A DNA stretch of 64,000 nt from Haberlea rhodopensis (GCA_907163345.1 CAJQUN010000494.1:186001-250000); one strand, 5' to 3'. Counted from the first letter of the stretch, positions 32,740-44,312 are shown. Translations and numbers: made by a program. Notes: generated from the letters alone by a model not told the origin.

Positions 32740-34340
32740 TGACTACGGTTTTAAAAACTGTTGCCTGGACCAAAACCTTAACCAGGTCAATGGTCCGGTT
32801 AATCATTGACCTTGTTCAACTGTCCGGTCAAAAAAAGGGCAGTTCAACGAATATATAAGTTTCTTTTTTTCAAATAGACGGTCAAGATTAAATAAATATC
32901 AGAAATCGAAGGTTGAGGTTTTTTTAACGTTGTAAAGTTGTAAACAAGTGGTTACGGCCAGGATTTTCTAACCATGGAAGGGGTTGAGCCGGCATGTTAT
33001 AAACAATTGGTTCATCTGTTTTAGCCCGGTTATTTTTAAATCAATGGCCTAGATTTCATTATTATTATAGATCGACAACTTCAATTAAATGTCATTATTT
33101 TGCAGAGTCTATAAATAATAATTTATTGTTCTCTCTCAAATTATATTATCCATCATTTTCAAATTTCAATTAAATTCTTCTTTTAAGAATTAGACAATGA
33201 AAGGTTCTAGCTCATCACGCAAAGGCAAGGGCAAGAAATGTGACGAATCCAGATATCGATATTGACGATATCAAATTCATCGATGATGATCCATTTACTA
33301 CATTTGATATCCAGTAAAGCGTGCAAACTTCGAAGATTAATTCTACTCATCTACTAAATAATCCATTTTTACTAAACATTTGAGAAGTTGACGTCCATTC
33401 AGAGAAATGCAAGCTAAATTCAAATATTGCAACATATAATATAAATTTCAAAGTGGTGACACTTGTTAAAGCGACATATCCGGATGAAGCATCCAGTTGA
33501 GTTTGATAATGATTCTTCTCAAACACAACTAACTAGATTCCATTATTCGGTTAAAGGTACGGGCTCTCAACTTTCCAAATATGCAAACGCATAATTAAGA
33601 GAATCAGTGGCGAAATTTATTTCGTAGAACATCTTTCTTTTAATATTGCATCTAAATTTGGTTTCCAATATTTATTCCATGAATCTCTACAAGATTAGTT
33701 CGTCAAAAAAAGAAAGATTTAATTATATTATATAGTAATTTAAATAATAAGATTTCTGTATGTTCAATATTTGGAGTGACCATTGACGAACTAATTCATA
33801 TTAGAGTTACTTCCATTGGATTAAAAGCATGGCCAATCCAAAAAAGGTTACTCGCATATCCAGTGTTCATTCAATGAAGCACAAACATTTGCTAATGATA
33901 TTTTAACCCTTCGCAAGGCCTTTCCTTATGGTGCCTTCAAAATTTTACTCGCATATTCATGCTTAAAGCTTGTGGTGCCTTCAAAATTTTCAAAGGAGGC
34001 TTTTACATGTCGGGTTTATCCTTATGTATCTGGTGTCTATAAACACCAAAATATATAAAATATATGTGTCTTGGTGTTTATAAACCCTTCGCAAGCCTTT
34101 CCTTACTTTTTTTTCAAAAAAAAATTAATTTTTATCTTTTTTTATTTCTAAAGAACAAATTTAAATTTTATTTTTAATTTTGATTTTGAAAAAGAGAAGG
34201 GTTGAATCTTAATCATAACTAGTGGTTTACCTTAATCATAATTGACGATTCACGAACCACAGTCGGAACCATCTATAAATGTTAATATTAATGGTCAGAA
34301 TTTTATATCGTTTAATCGATGATTCCGAACTACATTTATG
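32740..34340 (+). mobile_element. hAT transposon relic, family A copy 2
   Basis: Plus-strand counterpart of the relic at 13420-16195. The left end has AACCAGGTCAATGGTCCGGTTAA and the right end has GAACCACAGTCGGAACC-type words. Between them are transposase scraps: a start at 33196 (MKGSSSSRKGKGKKCDES), IKFIDDDPFTTFDIQ after a frameshift (about 33265-33315), HPVEFDNDSSQTQLTRFHYS (33480-33560) and GLKAWPIQKRLLAYPVF (33810-33870). Stops and large deletions separate the pieces. Ends are approximate. Confidence 0.65.
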
Positions 34341-34572
34341 TCGAGATCAAAGCATTAACATACTTAAATGAAAACAAACCTATACAACTGTATGACATTT
34401 GAAAGTAAGAATACAGAAAAACGAAGCTTTAGTTTGCCAACTAAGTTATCTAAATTATCTTACTCATAAAATTGCTTTTATATTTTTTGAAAATCATTTT
34501 TAAAACTAATTTAATAAATGGGTCGCTAAAACATAAAATTAAACACTCTCCTCCGCAGCCGAGTTTAGTTCG

Positions 34573-35455
34573 ATGAGCGTGTTCGGGGGAGATAGCTGGG
34601 CGAGAGAAGCCACTCACAGGAAGAGAAGAGTCGACGATTTATTGCTAGATGAAATCGACGCTTCTTCTTACAAGAAACTCTCCAATGGCAAATTTGCTTG
34701 TCTGATTTGTCCTAAGAACCCTATTTTCGACACCTTGATCATGCTCTCTGTAAGATAACAAAAACTCCCACGGTTTGACTTTGTTTAGTTCTGTTTATTT
34801 TCAATTCATGAGACATATTGCGATAATTAGGATTTTGGAAACCCTAATATGCTGTAAATTTCTGGATGTAGACCCATGTAAAAGGTTCCAGACATAGAAC
34901 CGCCGAGATAAGGTGCAGGGATAGAAAATTAGCTAGGAAAGAAGAGATTAACAAGAGAACTGCTTTGTCGGATTCTCCTAATCCTAATTCCGGCGTCTGT
35001 TCTTCTATTAAACAACCATTGAGAACCAACAAACCCTTGATCGAGCGCACGCAGAAGGTTATTTCGGATGTATATTCTAGTGGAGTCAGTCCCAGCAACA
35101 GAACATGTGAAAACCCTGTTTCAAAATCTGAAGGTTGTAATCATGTAGCTCAGAGAGAAGTGACTGGAATGGTGCAGCAATTGGATTATCGAGAACGTCG
35201 TGAGAAGGAACAGAAGGAATTGAAGTTCACGGCTGCTGGGTGGAAGCGTGATTGCCATGGAAGCTGGTTTAAGGATGAAAATGTGAGCTTTAGTGATTCT
35301 TGTAATTCGAATGCAGCTGGTAGCTATGAAACTTAGGTGGCTTGACTGTTTTTACTGCAATGGTCTTTTTACGGTGTAATTGTTTCATTTTATTGCAGGT
35401 CGAATTTGATTCAGATGATGAAGATCCGAATGTTGTCTTGACTGATAATGTTTAA
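34573..35455 (+). CDS. SCNM1: Sodium channel modifier 1 homologue, minor-spliceosome protein (3 exons, 214 aa)
   Basis: Exons 34573-34749, 34872-35282 and 35399-35455, all GT-AG, sum 645 nt. The N-terminus carries RKRRVDDLLLDEI and a C2H2 finger with C43, C46, H61 and H67. Intron 1 falls between the cysteine and histidine pairs. The middle is Lys/Arg/Glu-rich and poorly structured, and the end reads GWKRDCHGSWFKDENVEFDS, close to the conserved C-terminal block of animal SCNM1. Human SCNM1 (about 230 aa) is a U12-type (minor) spliceosome component; the same nuclear role here is inferred from family membership. The start is the first ATG after a short CT-rich leader. No lesions are seen. Confidence 0.92.
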
Positions 35456-37058
35456 TACCATCATCAAGTCGGGGAATCTATCGTTTGGTACATCATTGAT
35501 GAGCACATAATTCGATCATGGATGCAAAGCGTATTTGATTTTTCCGGCGTCGGTGCTCTCTTCGTCAATTACAATGAAAAGGGTTTATTTTTTTGGTGTC
35601 AGACGGCCGCTGTCTGGTGACATATGGAGCTACACAGTCGATAATAGGGTTCGTTTTGGCCTCAAATATCGGTGTTGATGATGAAAGGGCCTTTACACCA
35701 AAGCTTTTTGTTTATAAAACTAAGTGGATATCTGATTAAAGTATTGCAACTCAGTTGTTGAATGTCTGTTTTTGGTGTGGATAATCTTTGTTGATTGGTA
35801 TATTATGGCAAAACAATGTAGTTGATCCACTTCAACATTTAGTGCAAGATCGATTTACCTTCAACCACTGTGCTTCAAAAGTTACATATTCTGCAGATTA
35901 CATATACAACTCAAGCTGCTAAGTCAGTGATTATGCACTTGAGTAAGCTTTTGATTTCCCGTTGTAGCATTATTTGTGAGATGAGTTGCAAAAGGGTACG
36001 ATAGTTGTGGACTCTGATTTGATGGATTGAGACTGATTATGTAGCCTCGATTCACTTTTTTAATTGGACGATAAAATGGTTAGTTTGACTGCTCCTAAGG
36101 GCAGTCATTACACACGTATGATATATCAATGGTTGATACACCGTAGAACGTTATATTACAAAACATTGCAATACTTATGATAACTCAACCAACAAAATTT
36201 ATGTTTCATGGTTGATATACCGTAGAGCGTTATATTACAAAACATTGCGATACTTATGATAATTCAACCAACAAAATTTATGTTTCTGATATATGCAAAT
36301 CAAATAACATAATCAAGGATGAACTTAAAATTAAATATCTAAATTATCGGTAGTAAAATAAATTTTAATAACTGATGCATTTTGGGTAAGAAATAAAACA
36401 ATAATAAAAGATTGTTGACAGTTCAAGGAAATAACAATAATTGAAATGTACATAATAGATTAAATATGATCTTCATCAATGTAGCCATAAAACTTGTGTT
36501 AGTATGCTGTATGTACAACCTTAATATTATAGATTCAAACTATCCTATTTTCAATTTCTTTATTCAAAACATATTTTCTATTCATTTCACAAGTTTTTTT
36601 TTCTTTCAAATTACTATTGTTAAACCAAAGTAAAAGTTAACATTACCTTAAATTCGTAGACAACTTTAAGATACCGTTTGATACAATGAATAAGATGGGA
36701 TAAATGAGTAATTGAAAATTACGGCTACCAATGCACGAAACGATGACTAAAATTTTTTGATACATCAGTTATATTAGATTTAGATTTTAGATTTATTATT
36801 AAATTTTTCCTTACGGTTTAGATTTGATTATTACATTTTCCTTGTATGGTTGAAGCCTGGAAGGGCTGATCCAAGATTGCATGCATTTTTTTGGTTTTAT
36901 TTGTAGGCTTGTAGGGTTGTAGGCTTGTAGCTGCTATTAGTTTGCTGTATGTGTAATTACGTCTGACTTCAGGGGCTTCAATGAAATAAATTTTTTGAAC
37001 TTTAATTTGCTACGTCTGCAATTCGAATTCGATGGAATATTTCTGACAATTTCCCGAA
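35456..37058. other. Intergenic region between SCNM1 and the PPR gene
   Basis: Holds the SCNM1 3' flank (to about 36100), a 79-bp tandem duplication (36129-36286) and AT-rich DNA. About 36660-36740 has ACCGTTTGATACAATGAATAAG, a form seen at ends of plant MITEs, but no partner end was found. The last 100 bases before 37059 are the presumed PPR-gene leader. Confidence 0.5.
36129..36286. repeat. 79-bp tandem duplication
   Basis: Two adjacent copies (36129-36207, 36208-36286) start ATGGTTGATA and end TTTATGTTTC. They differ at a few bases, so the duplication is not brand new. Confidence 0.85.
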
Positions 37059-39380
37059 ATGCCCCTCCGTAAACCCCCACTCCGAGTCCTTCACACATTA
37101 CCTCTCCGGCCGCCGCCATCTCCGTCGACACCACCGCCACCACCTTCCCTTTTTTCCTCTCCGCCGGATACTCTCCTCGTCGATAAAGTCATAGCCTTTC
37201 TCAAACGGCACGACCTGTTCCATCTCGACCCTTTTACTTCCCAATTTACTCCTCAATCTGCCTCCTATTTACTAATCCAATCTCAGAACGACTCAACCGT
37301 AATCGTAAAATTTATCGATTGGGCTCGTAAATTCCCCTTTTTCATCAATGACCTCCAATGCCATTGTCTCGCCATTCACATCCTTACCCGCTTTAAGCTC
37401 TATAAGAAAGCCCAAGCCCTCGCGGAGGAGATTTCTGTTTCTTTCCCCGATTACGCGAAAGAAGATTTAGTCTTTTCATGTCTGAAGGACACATACCAGG
37501 CGTGCAACTCGAGCTCCGCGGTGATTGATTTGATGGTAAAAGCGTTTTCTAATTTGAAACTGATTGACAGAGCTTTGAATTTTATAAGTTTAGCTAAATA
37601 TCAAGGGTTCATGCCTAGTGTATTGTCGTATAACTCGGTTATAGAGGCAATAATTCGTAGTTCATCTTATGGGCATGTAGAGTTAGTTGGGAATGTGTAT
37701 CGTGGTATGGTGGAAAATGGCATTTCACCTAATGTTTTTACTTACAACATATTGATTAGAGGGTCATGTGCAAATAAACACATTGATAAAGGATTAGATA
37801 TACTCGAGGAGATGGAGAAGAAGGGTTGTTTACCGAATGTGGTCACATATAATACTTTGATAGATGCTTATTGTCAAATAGGGATTATTGATGAGGCTTA
37901 TAGATTATTTAATTTGTTGTGGGAGAAGAATTTGGAGCCAAATGTGATTACGTATAATGTGATACTGAATGGGTTGTGTCGAGCAGGAAGAATGAAGGAG
38001 ACTGGTAAGGTTTTTGATGATATGAGGGGGAAGGGTTTGCTTCCGGATGAAGTAACGTATAACACGCTTGTGAATGGATATTGTAAGGAGGGAAATATTC
38101 ACGAGGCTCTTGCTTTGCATGCGGAGATGGTGAGGAATGGTTTGTCTCCCAATGTGGTAACTTATACTGCTTTGATAAATAGTGTTTGTAAATCAAGAAA
38201 CTTGCATCGAGCCATGGATTTTCTTGATCAGATGAGAGTCAGGGGAATTAGCCCGAATGAGAAAACATATACGACTTTGATCGATGGTTTCTCCCAACAA
38301 GGGTTCATGGATGAAGCTTATAGACTTCTAAGTGAAATGATCAGAAGGGGTTTTTCACCTTCTCTTGTTACTTATAATACGTTGATCAATGGGCATTGTG
38401 TATCCGGTAGCATCAAAGATGGTTTACAATTGATCCAAGAAATGACGGCGAGAGGAATAAATCCAGATGTTGTAAGTTACAGTACAATCATATCTGGTTT
38501 CTGTCGAACAGATTTGGATAAGGCATTTCAGATGAAAGAGGAGATGATCGAGAAGGGAATCTTACCAGATTCCATTACTTATTCATGTTTGATTCAGGGA
38601 CTTTGTGGGCACCGAAGATTAACCAAAGCTTGTGAATTATTTCGAGAAATGTGGAAAATCGGTTTGCTGCCCGACAAGTGTACATACACTACTCTTATAA
38701 ATGCTTATTGTCATGAAGATGATATTGGTAGTGCAATTCATCTCCATAATGAAATGATCTCTAAGGGTTTTTTTCCAGATATTGTTACTTACAGCGTGTT
38801 GATAAATGGGCTAAACAGAGAGGCTCGCAGCAAGGAAGCCAAGTGGCTTCTCTTCAAGTTGTTCTATGAGCAATCTGTTCCTTCTGATCTGACTTATGAT
38901 TTCTTGATTGAAAGTTGTAGTAATATTGAATTTCAAAGTGTTGTAGCTCTTATCAAAGGATTCTGTATGAAAGGTCTGATGAATGAAGCAGATAGAGTTT
39001 TTCGAGAAATGCTTCAGAAAAACCATAAGCCTAGCGAAGGAGTTTATAATGTTCTAATCCATGGTCATTGCAGACAAGGGAACTTGCAGAAAGCAATTAA
39101 TCTGTACAGGGAAATGGTTCATCAAGGACTTGTTCCCCATGTGGTATCTGTTATTTCTATAATTAGAGAACTACACAAAGCAGGGATGAACAAGGAGGTG
39201 AGTGAAATATTACAAGATTTATTAAGAAGCTGTAGAATCGCTGATGGTGAGCCTGCCAAAGCGCTGGTTGAGATGAATTTCAAAGAAGGTAACATGGATG
39301 CTGTTTTTAGTATTCTCACAGAGATGGCCAAGAATGGGCTTCTTCCAAATGAAGTAAGAAGTTCTTATGCTAGTGGATAA
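37059..39380 (+). CDS. EMB2745: Pentatricopeptide repeat protein, P class, EMB2745-like (773 aa, intronless)
   Basis: Opens with a Pro/Leu/Arg-rich leader (residues 1-36, few acidic residues), consistent with organelle targeting; whether chloroplast or mitochondrion cannot be told. A helical N-domain (about 40-150) is followed by about 16 PPR motifs of mostly 35 residues (about 152-770) with repeated VVTYNTLI and GxCxxG blocks. There is no E, DYW or SMR domain, so it is P class, a group that binds organellar RNA to stabilise, splice or translate it. Overall layout, including the irregular SNIEFQSVVALIKGFCMKG repeat, closely resembles Arabidopsis EMB2745 (At5g39710), needed for embryo development. 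The motif at 471-504 has only 34 residues. The frame is complete and the first ATG is in good context. Confidence 0.93.
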   Translation: MPLRKPPLRVLHTLPLRPPPSPSTPPPPPSLFSSPPDTLLVDKVIAFLKRHDLFHLDPFTSQFTPQSASYLLIQSQNDSTVIVKFIDWARKFPFFINDLQCHCLAIHILTRFKLYKKAQALAEEISVSFPDYAKEDLVFSCLKDTYQACNSSSAVIDLMVKAFSNLKLIDRALNFISLAKYQGFMPSVLSYNSVIEAIIRSSSYGHVELVGNVYRGMVENGISPNVFTYNILIRGSCANKHIDKGLDILEEMEKKGCLPNVVTYNTLIDAYCQIGIIDEAYRLFNLLWEKNLEPNVITYNVILNGLCRAGRMKETGKVFDDMRGKGLLPDEVTYNTLVNGYCKEGNIHEALALHAEMVRNGLSPNVVTYTALINSVCKSRNLHRAMDFLDQMRVRGISPNEKTYTTLIDGFSQQGFMDEAYRLLSEMIRRGFSPSLVTYNTLINGHCVSGSIKDGLQLIQEMTARGINPDVVSYSTIISGFCRTDLDKAFQMKEEMIEKGILPDSITYSCLIQGLCGHRRLTKACELFREMWKIGLLPDKCTYTTLINAYCHEDDIGSAIHLHNEMISKGFFPDIVTYSVLINGLNREARSKEAKWLLFKLFYEQSVPSDLTYDFLIESCSNIEFQSVVALIKGFCMKGLMNEADRVFREMLQKNHKPSEGVYNVLIHGHCRQGNLQKAINLYREMVHQGLVPHVVSVISIIRELHKAGMNKEVSEILQDLLRSCRIADGEPAKALVEMNFKEGNMDAVFSILTEMAKNGLLPNEVRSSYASG

Positions 39381-40940
39381 ATGTATGACGTGTTCTCATA
39401 GAACTCCAATAGCAATATCAGAAATTGTACATTAGGAATTTGTGGACTATTCATGTAAAAATGCGTGTCATAAGGAATTGGACTGGTGGAATTGGTGAAC
39501 TTTAGACATCTGCCACTCTTTTATTTATCGTCTTATGATGCTGCACGGACGATGGATTTCATTTATCAGAATATCAGTTATCAGTTTGCTATATTTTGTT
39601 CGCGAGGGCACTGAAAGAGGCGGCTGCTTGCACCGCTCTACTGTTGTAAGTTGTAAGTGAATAGTATGAAATTAAGCGAAATTTCATTTGTTATAGTAGG
39701 ACCTATGCTATATTTGTGTGGGAGAAGATTTGCTTCCTCTTTGCAAGATAAAGTAAATTGTTGTTGGAATCCATAATTGGTTTTTAATGCTGCCATTGCA
39801 TAAGGATTAGTCTTTTGGATTATCAGTTGATTGGCCAATAGTCTCATGTTCAATTATTCGCGGTTGCATGTGCCAGCCCAGTATCACTTCTTTGATTGAT
39901 TCTGATCTAGAAGTTCTTCTGCATTCGTAATGTATACAATGTCAGAACTTTCTTTACTCTTTCTACTATAGAATGTTTAGCCTCCTCCATTATGCTGCCC
40001 CCTTAGCCTTCTTCCACATCCTAGTGCATATCCAGCAATTTATTTTGGCTTTAATGTTGTGGCAAATTCGGAATATACTACCAAGATGGTCCTTTGTTCC
40101 TCCTATTTCTTCGACAAATCAACTCCTCAAGCTGTCTTAACTTTATGCAGATTTTACGTACAATCATGGATGTGGGAAAAAAAATTGGAGAAAAAGAATG
40201 AGTATTTCATTTCCGGTGCCTTTAGTCTATGTTATTGTGGAATTGTATTCTTAAAGATTGAACATATGTTGTTAATACACGTTATTACATTTTGACATAT
40301 GCAGCCCACAGATGAAAACATCACGGATTGTCATTTTTCTCTAGGGATGGCAACGGGGCTGGTTTTTTGACGATACGATTAATTCTAATATTTTCATAAT
40401 TCACTCATACAATGATCATCGCATCCACCAACGAGATTTACAACGTAGAGAAGAGGCACATCAATTGATATAAGGTAGATCATTCTGTGGAGATTTCAGT
40501 ATCCCTTCATGTTGAAGAACAGTTGAATCAAGCCCATAGGATTTGAATCTTTTAAAAAACTTATCTGAACTTGAAATAAGTCCATAATTCATGTTTACTA
40601 TTGTTGAAAATTCAAATTTACCTCCAGAAAGGATGAATAAATCATCATGTCCTACAAAAATGGTTAATTAGTAATCATTGTGTCACTGTGTGTCGACATA
40701 AATGACACCTTATAAATTATGAAACTTGTCTTGTTTGGGTATCTCTTTTTGACTTGAGATTTCAAGAAAATCGGCGGTTGTTTCCTCTCCCCTTCCATCG
40801 ATAATGACACCGTTTGATTTCCCAATGTAACCAGTCTGAGCAATGACTTAGATGTAAAATTTCGAATCATATTTTATATCTCACGCTTTTTTTTTTTTTT
40901 TAAACCCAGGTTGGGAGTATGTTTATGGTGATCGGGGAAA
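39381..40940. other. 3' flank of the PPR gene and gene-free DNA
   Basis: No gene is supported. The sequence to about 40060 is ordinary low-complexity plant intergenic DNA. At 40342-40362 a fragment TAGGGATGGCAACGGGGCTGG matches the terminal inverted repeat of the hAT MITE at 19602, with no partner end nearby, so it is a truncated end. Confidence 0.5.
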
Positions 40941-41330
40941 TATATTCAAATAGTAATGTAGTTTGGATTAATTCCTGATTTAGTCCTTAAAGTTTTCAGT
41001 GACACAATTTAATCCTTAAAGTTCTTAAAAATTTATCAATTCAGTCACAACCTCTAAGACGATGGTAACAATCAAATCGAGAAGGACTAAATTGTGAATA
41101 TTTTAAACTTTAAGGACTGAATTGGGAACAATCAGACCAGGTTTAGTCCCTAAAATTTTAAACATATTACTGAATCAGTCTTTCTCAGTTTGCTTATTAC
41201 GGTCGACTTATTATCAGAGACTGAATCGGGAATATTTTTAAAACTTTAGGGACAAAATTAGGTTGTTGAAAATTTTAGAGACTGGATCATGATCCAAATT
41301 ATAGGTACGTTTTAATGTATTATCCCATGG
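40941..41330. mobile_element. MITE, family B copy 1
   Basis: About 390 bp of alternating TTTAGTCCCTAAAATTTT and reverse-complement words, making it largely self-complementary. Its end (reading inward from 41330) ATACATTAAAACG and a TAGTTTGGAT-type subterminal block are shared with the copy at 46518-46846. Non-coding. Target duplications are unclear. Confidence 0.65.
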
Positions 41331-41664
41331 TAATATGTTGCTATTGCACGTGTTTGAAATTTGGTCCCTTCTGCTTTAGCTGATCATATAATGTCAAAGT
41401 GTTCACACTGAAATTGATCATTGGTCAAACAAATATTAATAAGCTGAAGACTTGCCAGCCATTTATTTCTTCTCTGCAGATCCTGGTCTACCCACAATCA
41501 AGGGTCCCGGTCTAGTAATAACTAGCCAAACCACCCACATGCCATACATGTAAGTACACTTAAAATTTGAAATTATTATATAGTTCTTACTTATTTGTAA
41601 ATTAATTAAGTAACAACCGGACACATGTATCATAAGTATGTGATGATTTGTATTTTTTTTTTTG

Positions 41665-43045
41665 GAAAAATTTTGGGCTGGTATCATTAGATAAAAGGTT
41701 TTTCAGCCCAATCACCCAATAAAAAGTTCTTTCAACTAAGTCTATTTTTGAATACAATGATCATACTAACCCCACTTATGAAAACACTCTACACCACATA
41801 AATAATTTTTACATGCACCGCAAGAATAATTTTACATGCATCGCATGACTCATTTTCACATGCACCGAGCGAGTAATTTTACATGCACCGCTCAATTTTA
41901 CATGCACTGTACTAATAAATTTACATGCACCGCATGAGTCGATTTTAACATGCACCGCGCAATTTTACATGTACCGCATGAGTAATTTTACATGCACCGC
42001 ATTAGTAATTTTACATGCATCTTATTACTCAATTTTACATGCATCGCATGAGTAATTTTACATGCACCGCTTAATTTTACATGCACCGCTCAATTTTACA
42101 TGCATCGCATGACTAATTTACATGAACCGCATGAGTAATTTTTACATGCACCGTATGAGTAATTCTACGTGCACTGCAGAGTAATTTTTACATGCACCGT
42201 ATTAGTAATTTTTACATGCACCGCAAGAGCCAATTTTTACATGCACCGCTAAAAAATATATAGATATATATCTGGTTTTCGAAAGTTTCACATGGTTCGA
42301 AGAAACAATCTGCACATTTCGAAAGTTTCAATGATGAATCAACCACCAAATCGTTCTTGTATCAAATGACCGATTCAACAATATAAGCAACGGGAATGCA
42401 AATCGAATGCACGAATTGGAAAGAAATTCAAAACAACGAGAATGAGGATAAATGAATAATTTCCTCAATTTTTTTAGAATCACATTTTCTGCACAAAATT
42501 GAGCGTTCAACTTAAGAAAATTAATCCAATATTCAACGAAAAAGAATTCAATGATTTTAGAAAACCGCGATCGAAGAACGCGAGGCTAGAACAACTGAAA
42601 ACCGATCAGAAGTTAGTCGCTAAACCAGAATTCAAGTCAACACCCAGAGAATTAGAAACAATTCACTGAAAGGGAACAAGGAATCAACAACAATCATAAC
42701 ACAAATTGTAAATACGATCACACAACACAACCTAATAAAGTGATTCCAAATGAAATTAGCTCAATTTGTTCGAAGAATCCTTTGCATAATTGCGGAAAAT
42801 AAAAATCAGAAACAAATCAGAAGCTTCAGAGGGCGACGCGAATGGTGAAAAATGGGCAAAGGCTTAGGGATGAAGGTGTAGAGCAAGGGTATTTTAATCA
42901 TAATTAATGGACTAATTATATTAGGGTTTGAAAAATAGACTTATTTGAAATAAATTTTCTAAAAGATGTATTTAGTTGAAAGAAGATTTTTTGGGGAGAT
43001 TTAGTTGAAATATGTTTTGAAAAGTGGTACCTTCTTGTAATTTTC
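41665..43045. mobile_element. Non-autonomous DNA element with long imperfect inverted ends and an internal array
   Basis: The left end (41665-41755) and the reverse complement of the right end (about 42960-43045) align over roughly 60-90 bp, sharing GGTAYCAYT, TTTCAACTAA and AAGTCTATTTTT. Between them are a 20-unit CATGCA array (41810-42250) and about 600 bp with no coding frame. Long inverted ends suggest a Mutator-like element, but no 9-bp duplication could be confirmed. A diverged right end of the family lies at 1760-1893. Confidence 0.55.
41810..42250. repeat. 20-unit tandem array, consensus ACATGCACCGCATGAGTAATTTT
   Basis: Twenty units, most containing CATGCA, in two length classes: about 23-24 bp (with ATGAGTAA) and about 18-19 bp (CTCAATTTT). 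Several units differ by one base (ATCGC, ACTGT), so the array is old but not scrambled. CATGCA is the RY motif bound by plant B3 factors such as ABI3, FUS3 and LEC2. Confidence 0.9.
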
Positions 43046-43796
43046 TCTTTTTTTTATATACACTTACAAAATTTTAATTAAAACAATTCGAATTAATAAT
43101 ATAAATTGCCACATGGGCGACAACTCAAGTGATAAAGCCACTAAATATTTGTTTTCGGTCATCGATTTCAATAAGATCCTCAATTCCTAGATTTATTAGT
43201 GCATACTAGATTTGATTTATTTTCAATATATTTTGATATATTTGGTTTTTATTTGGTCTTGACAGATAAATTTCTTATATTGATTGTGATTTAGAAAAAA
43301 AATATATTTTTGGAGTTAAAATTTTTAAAAGAGGATGTAAAGTTAGAAATTAAAGAGCTAATTGAAATACTAACTTTAATAAAAAGAACTTTTTGTTTTC
43401 TCAATTATTTATAGCATATAGAATATTACTTAATATGACAGTTACATTTGCATTTGTATAAAGAGTTTTTCAAAATTACAGATTATAAAAAATTATTTAC
43501 GACCAACAATGCCTCAAGATCAATTAAATGGATTATCATCTATAGCAATCGAAAATGACTTGTCGACTAAAATCGAATAAAAATTTTTAATACGTTTGCA
43601 TTAAAAAAAAGGCAAGATGCAAGTTTTTAGTTTAATAGTCGCTTTATTTTGTATTTGTTCAGTAAATCCTCATTTTTATAATATACCTAAGGCCTTTAAA
43701 AAGTTTGAGCCACTTCTCTTGCCATAGTGTGGGGTATAATGGTAAAATTGAAGTACATATTATAGCATCTTAACCAATGAAAATAATTTAGTAAGG

Positions 43797-44305
43797 TTTT
43801 TTTTTTTTGGGACAAAATCAATGTTAATTGATTAAAGAGCAAATAGAGTTAAAGTCATTACAAACCAAGCAATTACATGAGCTAATAGAAATATCCGAAT
43901 CTAAAGAGAAATCCAACAGAGAGACAAGATTTAGCAGCCCTTTCCATTATTTTATTCGAGCCCATCTGGCGAGGATATGTGCATCTTTGTTTCCCAACCT
44001 GGGGATTTTCCTGATCTTCCAGTGGCGATGGAGCTTAATGATTTTTGCAATTTCTGATAGGCGCTCAGCTGCAGACCAGAGTTCAGCCTGATCCTCTTGG
44101 CTGATAAGATGGACAGCTTCAACGCTATCACATTCAAAAAACATAGCTTTCTCCACTTTTACCGAGTGCATGATATTGAAGTAGACCGCTGATGTTGCAT
44201 TAAAGGTGAGCAAAGAACTGTGTATGGGAAGATTATCAAGCCATAATGATTGCTGGCAATTACATCGATGGAACCCACATGATACACCCATATGTTGGCT
44301 AGATA
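43797..44305 (-). mobile_element. 5'-truncated LINE (L1-like)
   Basis: On the minus strand a coding remnant ends in an A-run (T-run at 43797-43810 on plus), and both sides carry AGTAAGG (43790-43796 and 44306-44312), a 7-bp target duplication. The 509-bp piece is only the 3' end of a non-LTR retrotransposon, as usual after incomplete reverse transcription. Confidence 0.75.
43947..44291 (-). pseudogene. LINE RNase H-like domain fragment
   Basis: The 114-codon frame contains VEKAMFFECDSVEAVHLI and ends with IPRLGNKDAHILARWA, matching the ECDS...N-x-D-AH..A pattern of the plant RVT_3/RNase H domain found at the C-terminus of L1-type LINEs. The first part of the domain is absent because the LINE is 5'-truncated. 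It is not a host gene. Confidence 0.7.
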
Positions 44306-44312
44306 AGTAAGG

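Noticed and set aside
34844..35098. 84-codon frame antisense to SCNM1 exon 2
   Set aside because: A shadow of a well supported exon with conserved protein sequence on the plus strand.
37905..38196. Minus-strand frames opposite the PPR gene
   Set aside because: They mirror the repetitive PPR coding sequence and carry no independent signal.
40059..40295. 78-codon frame downstream of the PPR gene
   Set aside because: AT-driven composition, no domain, no promoter-like context.
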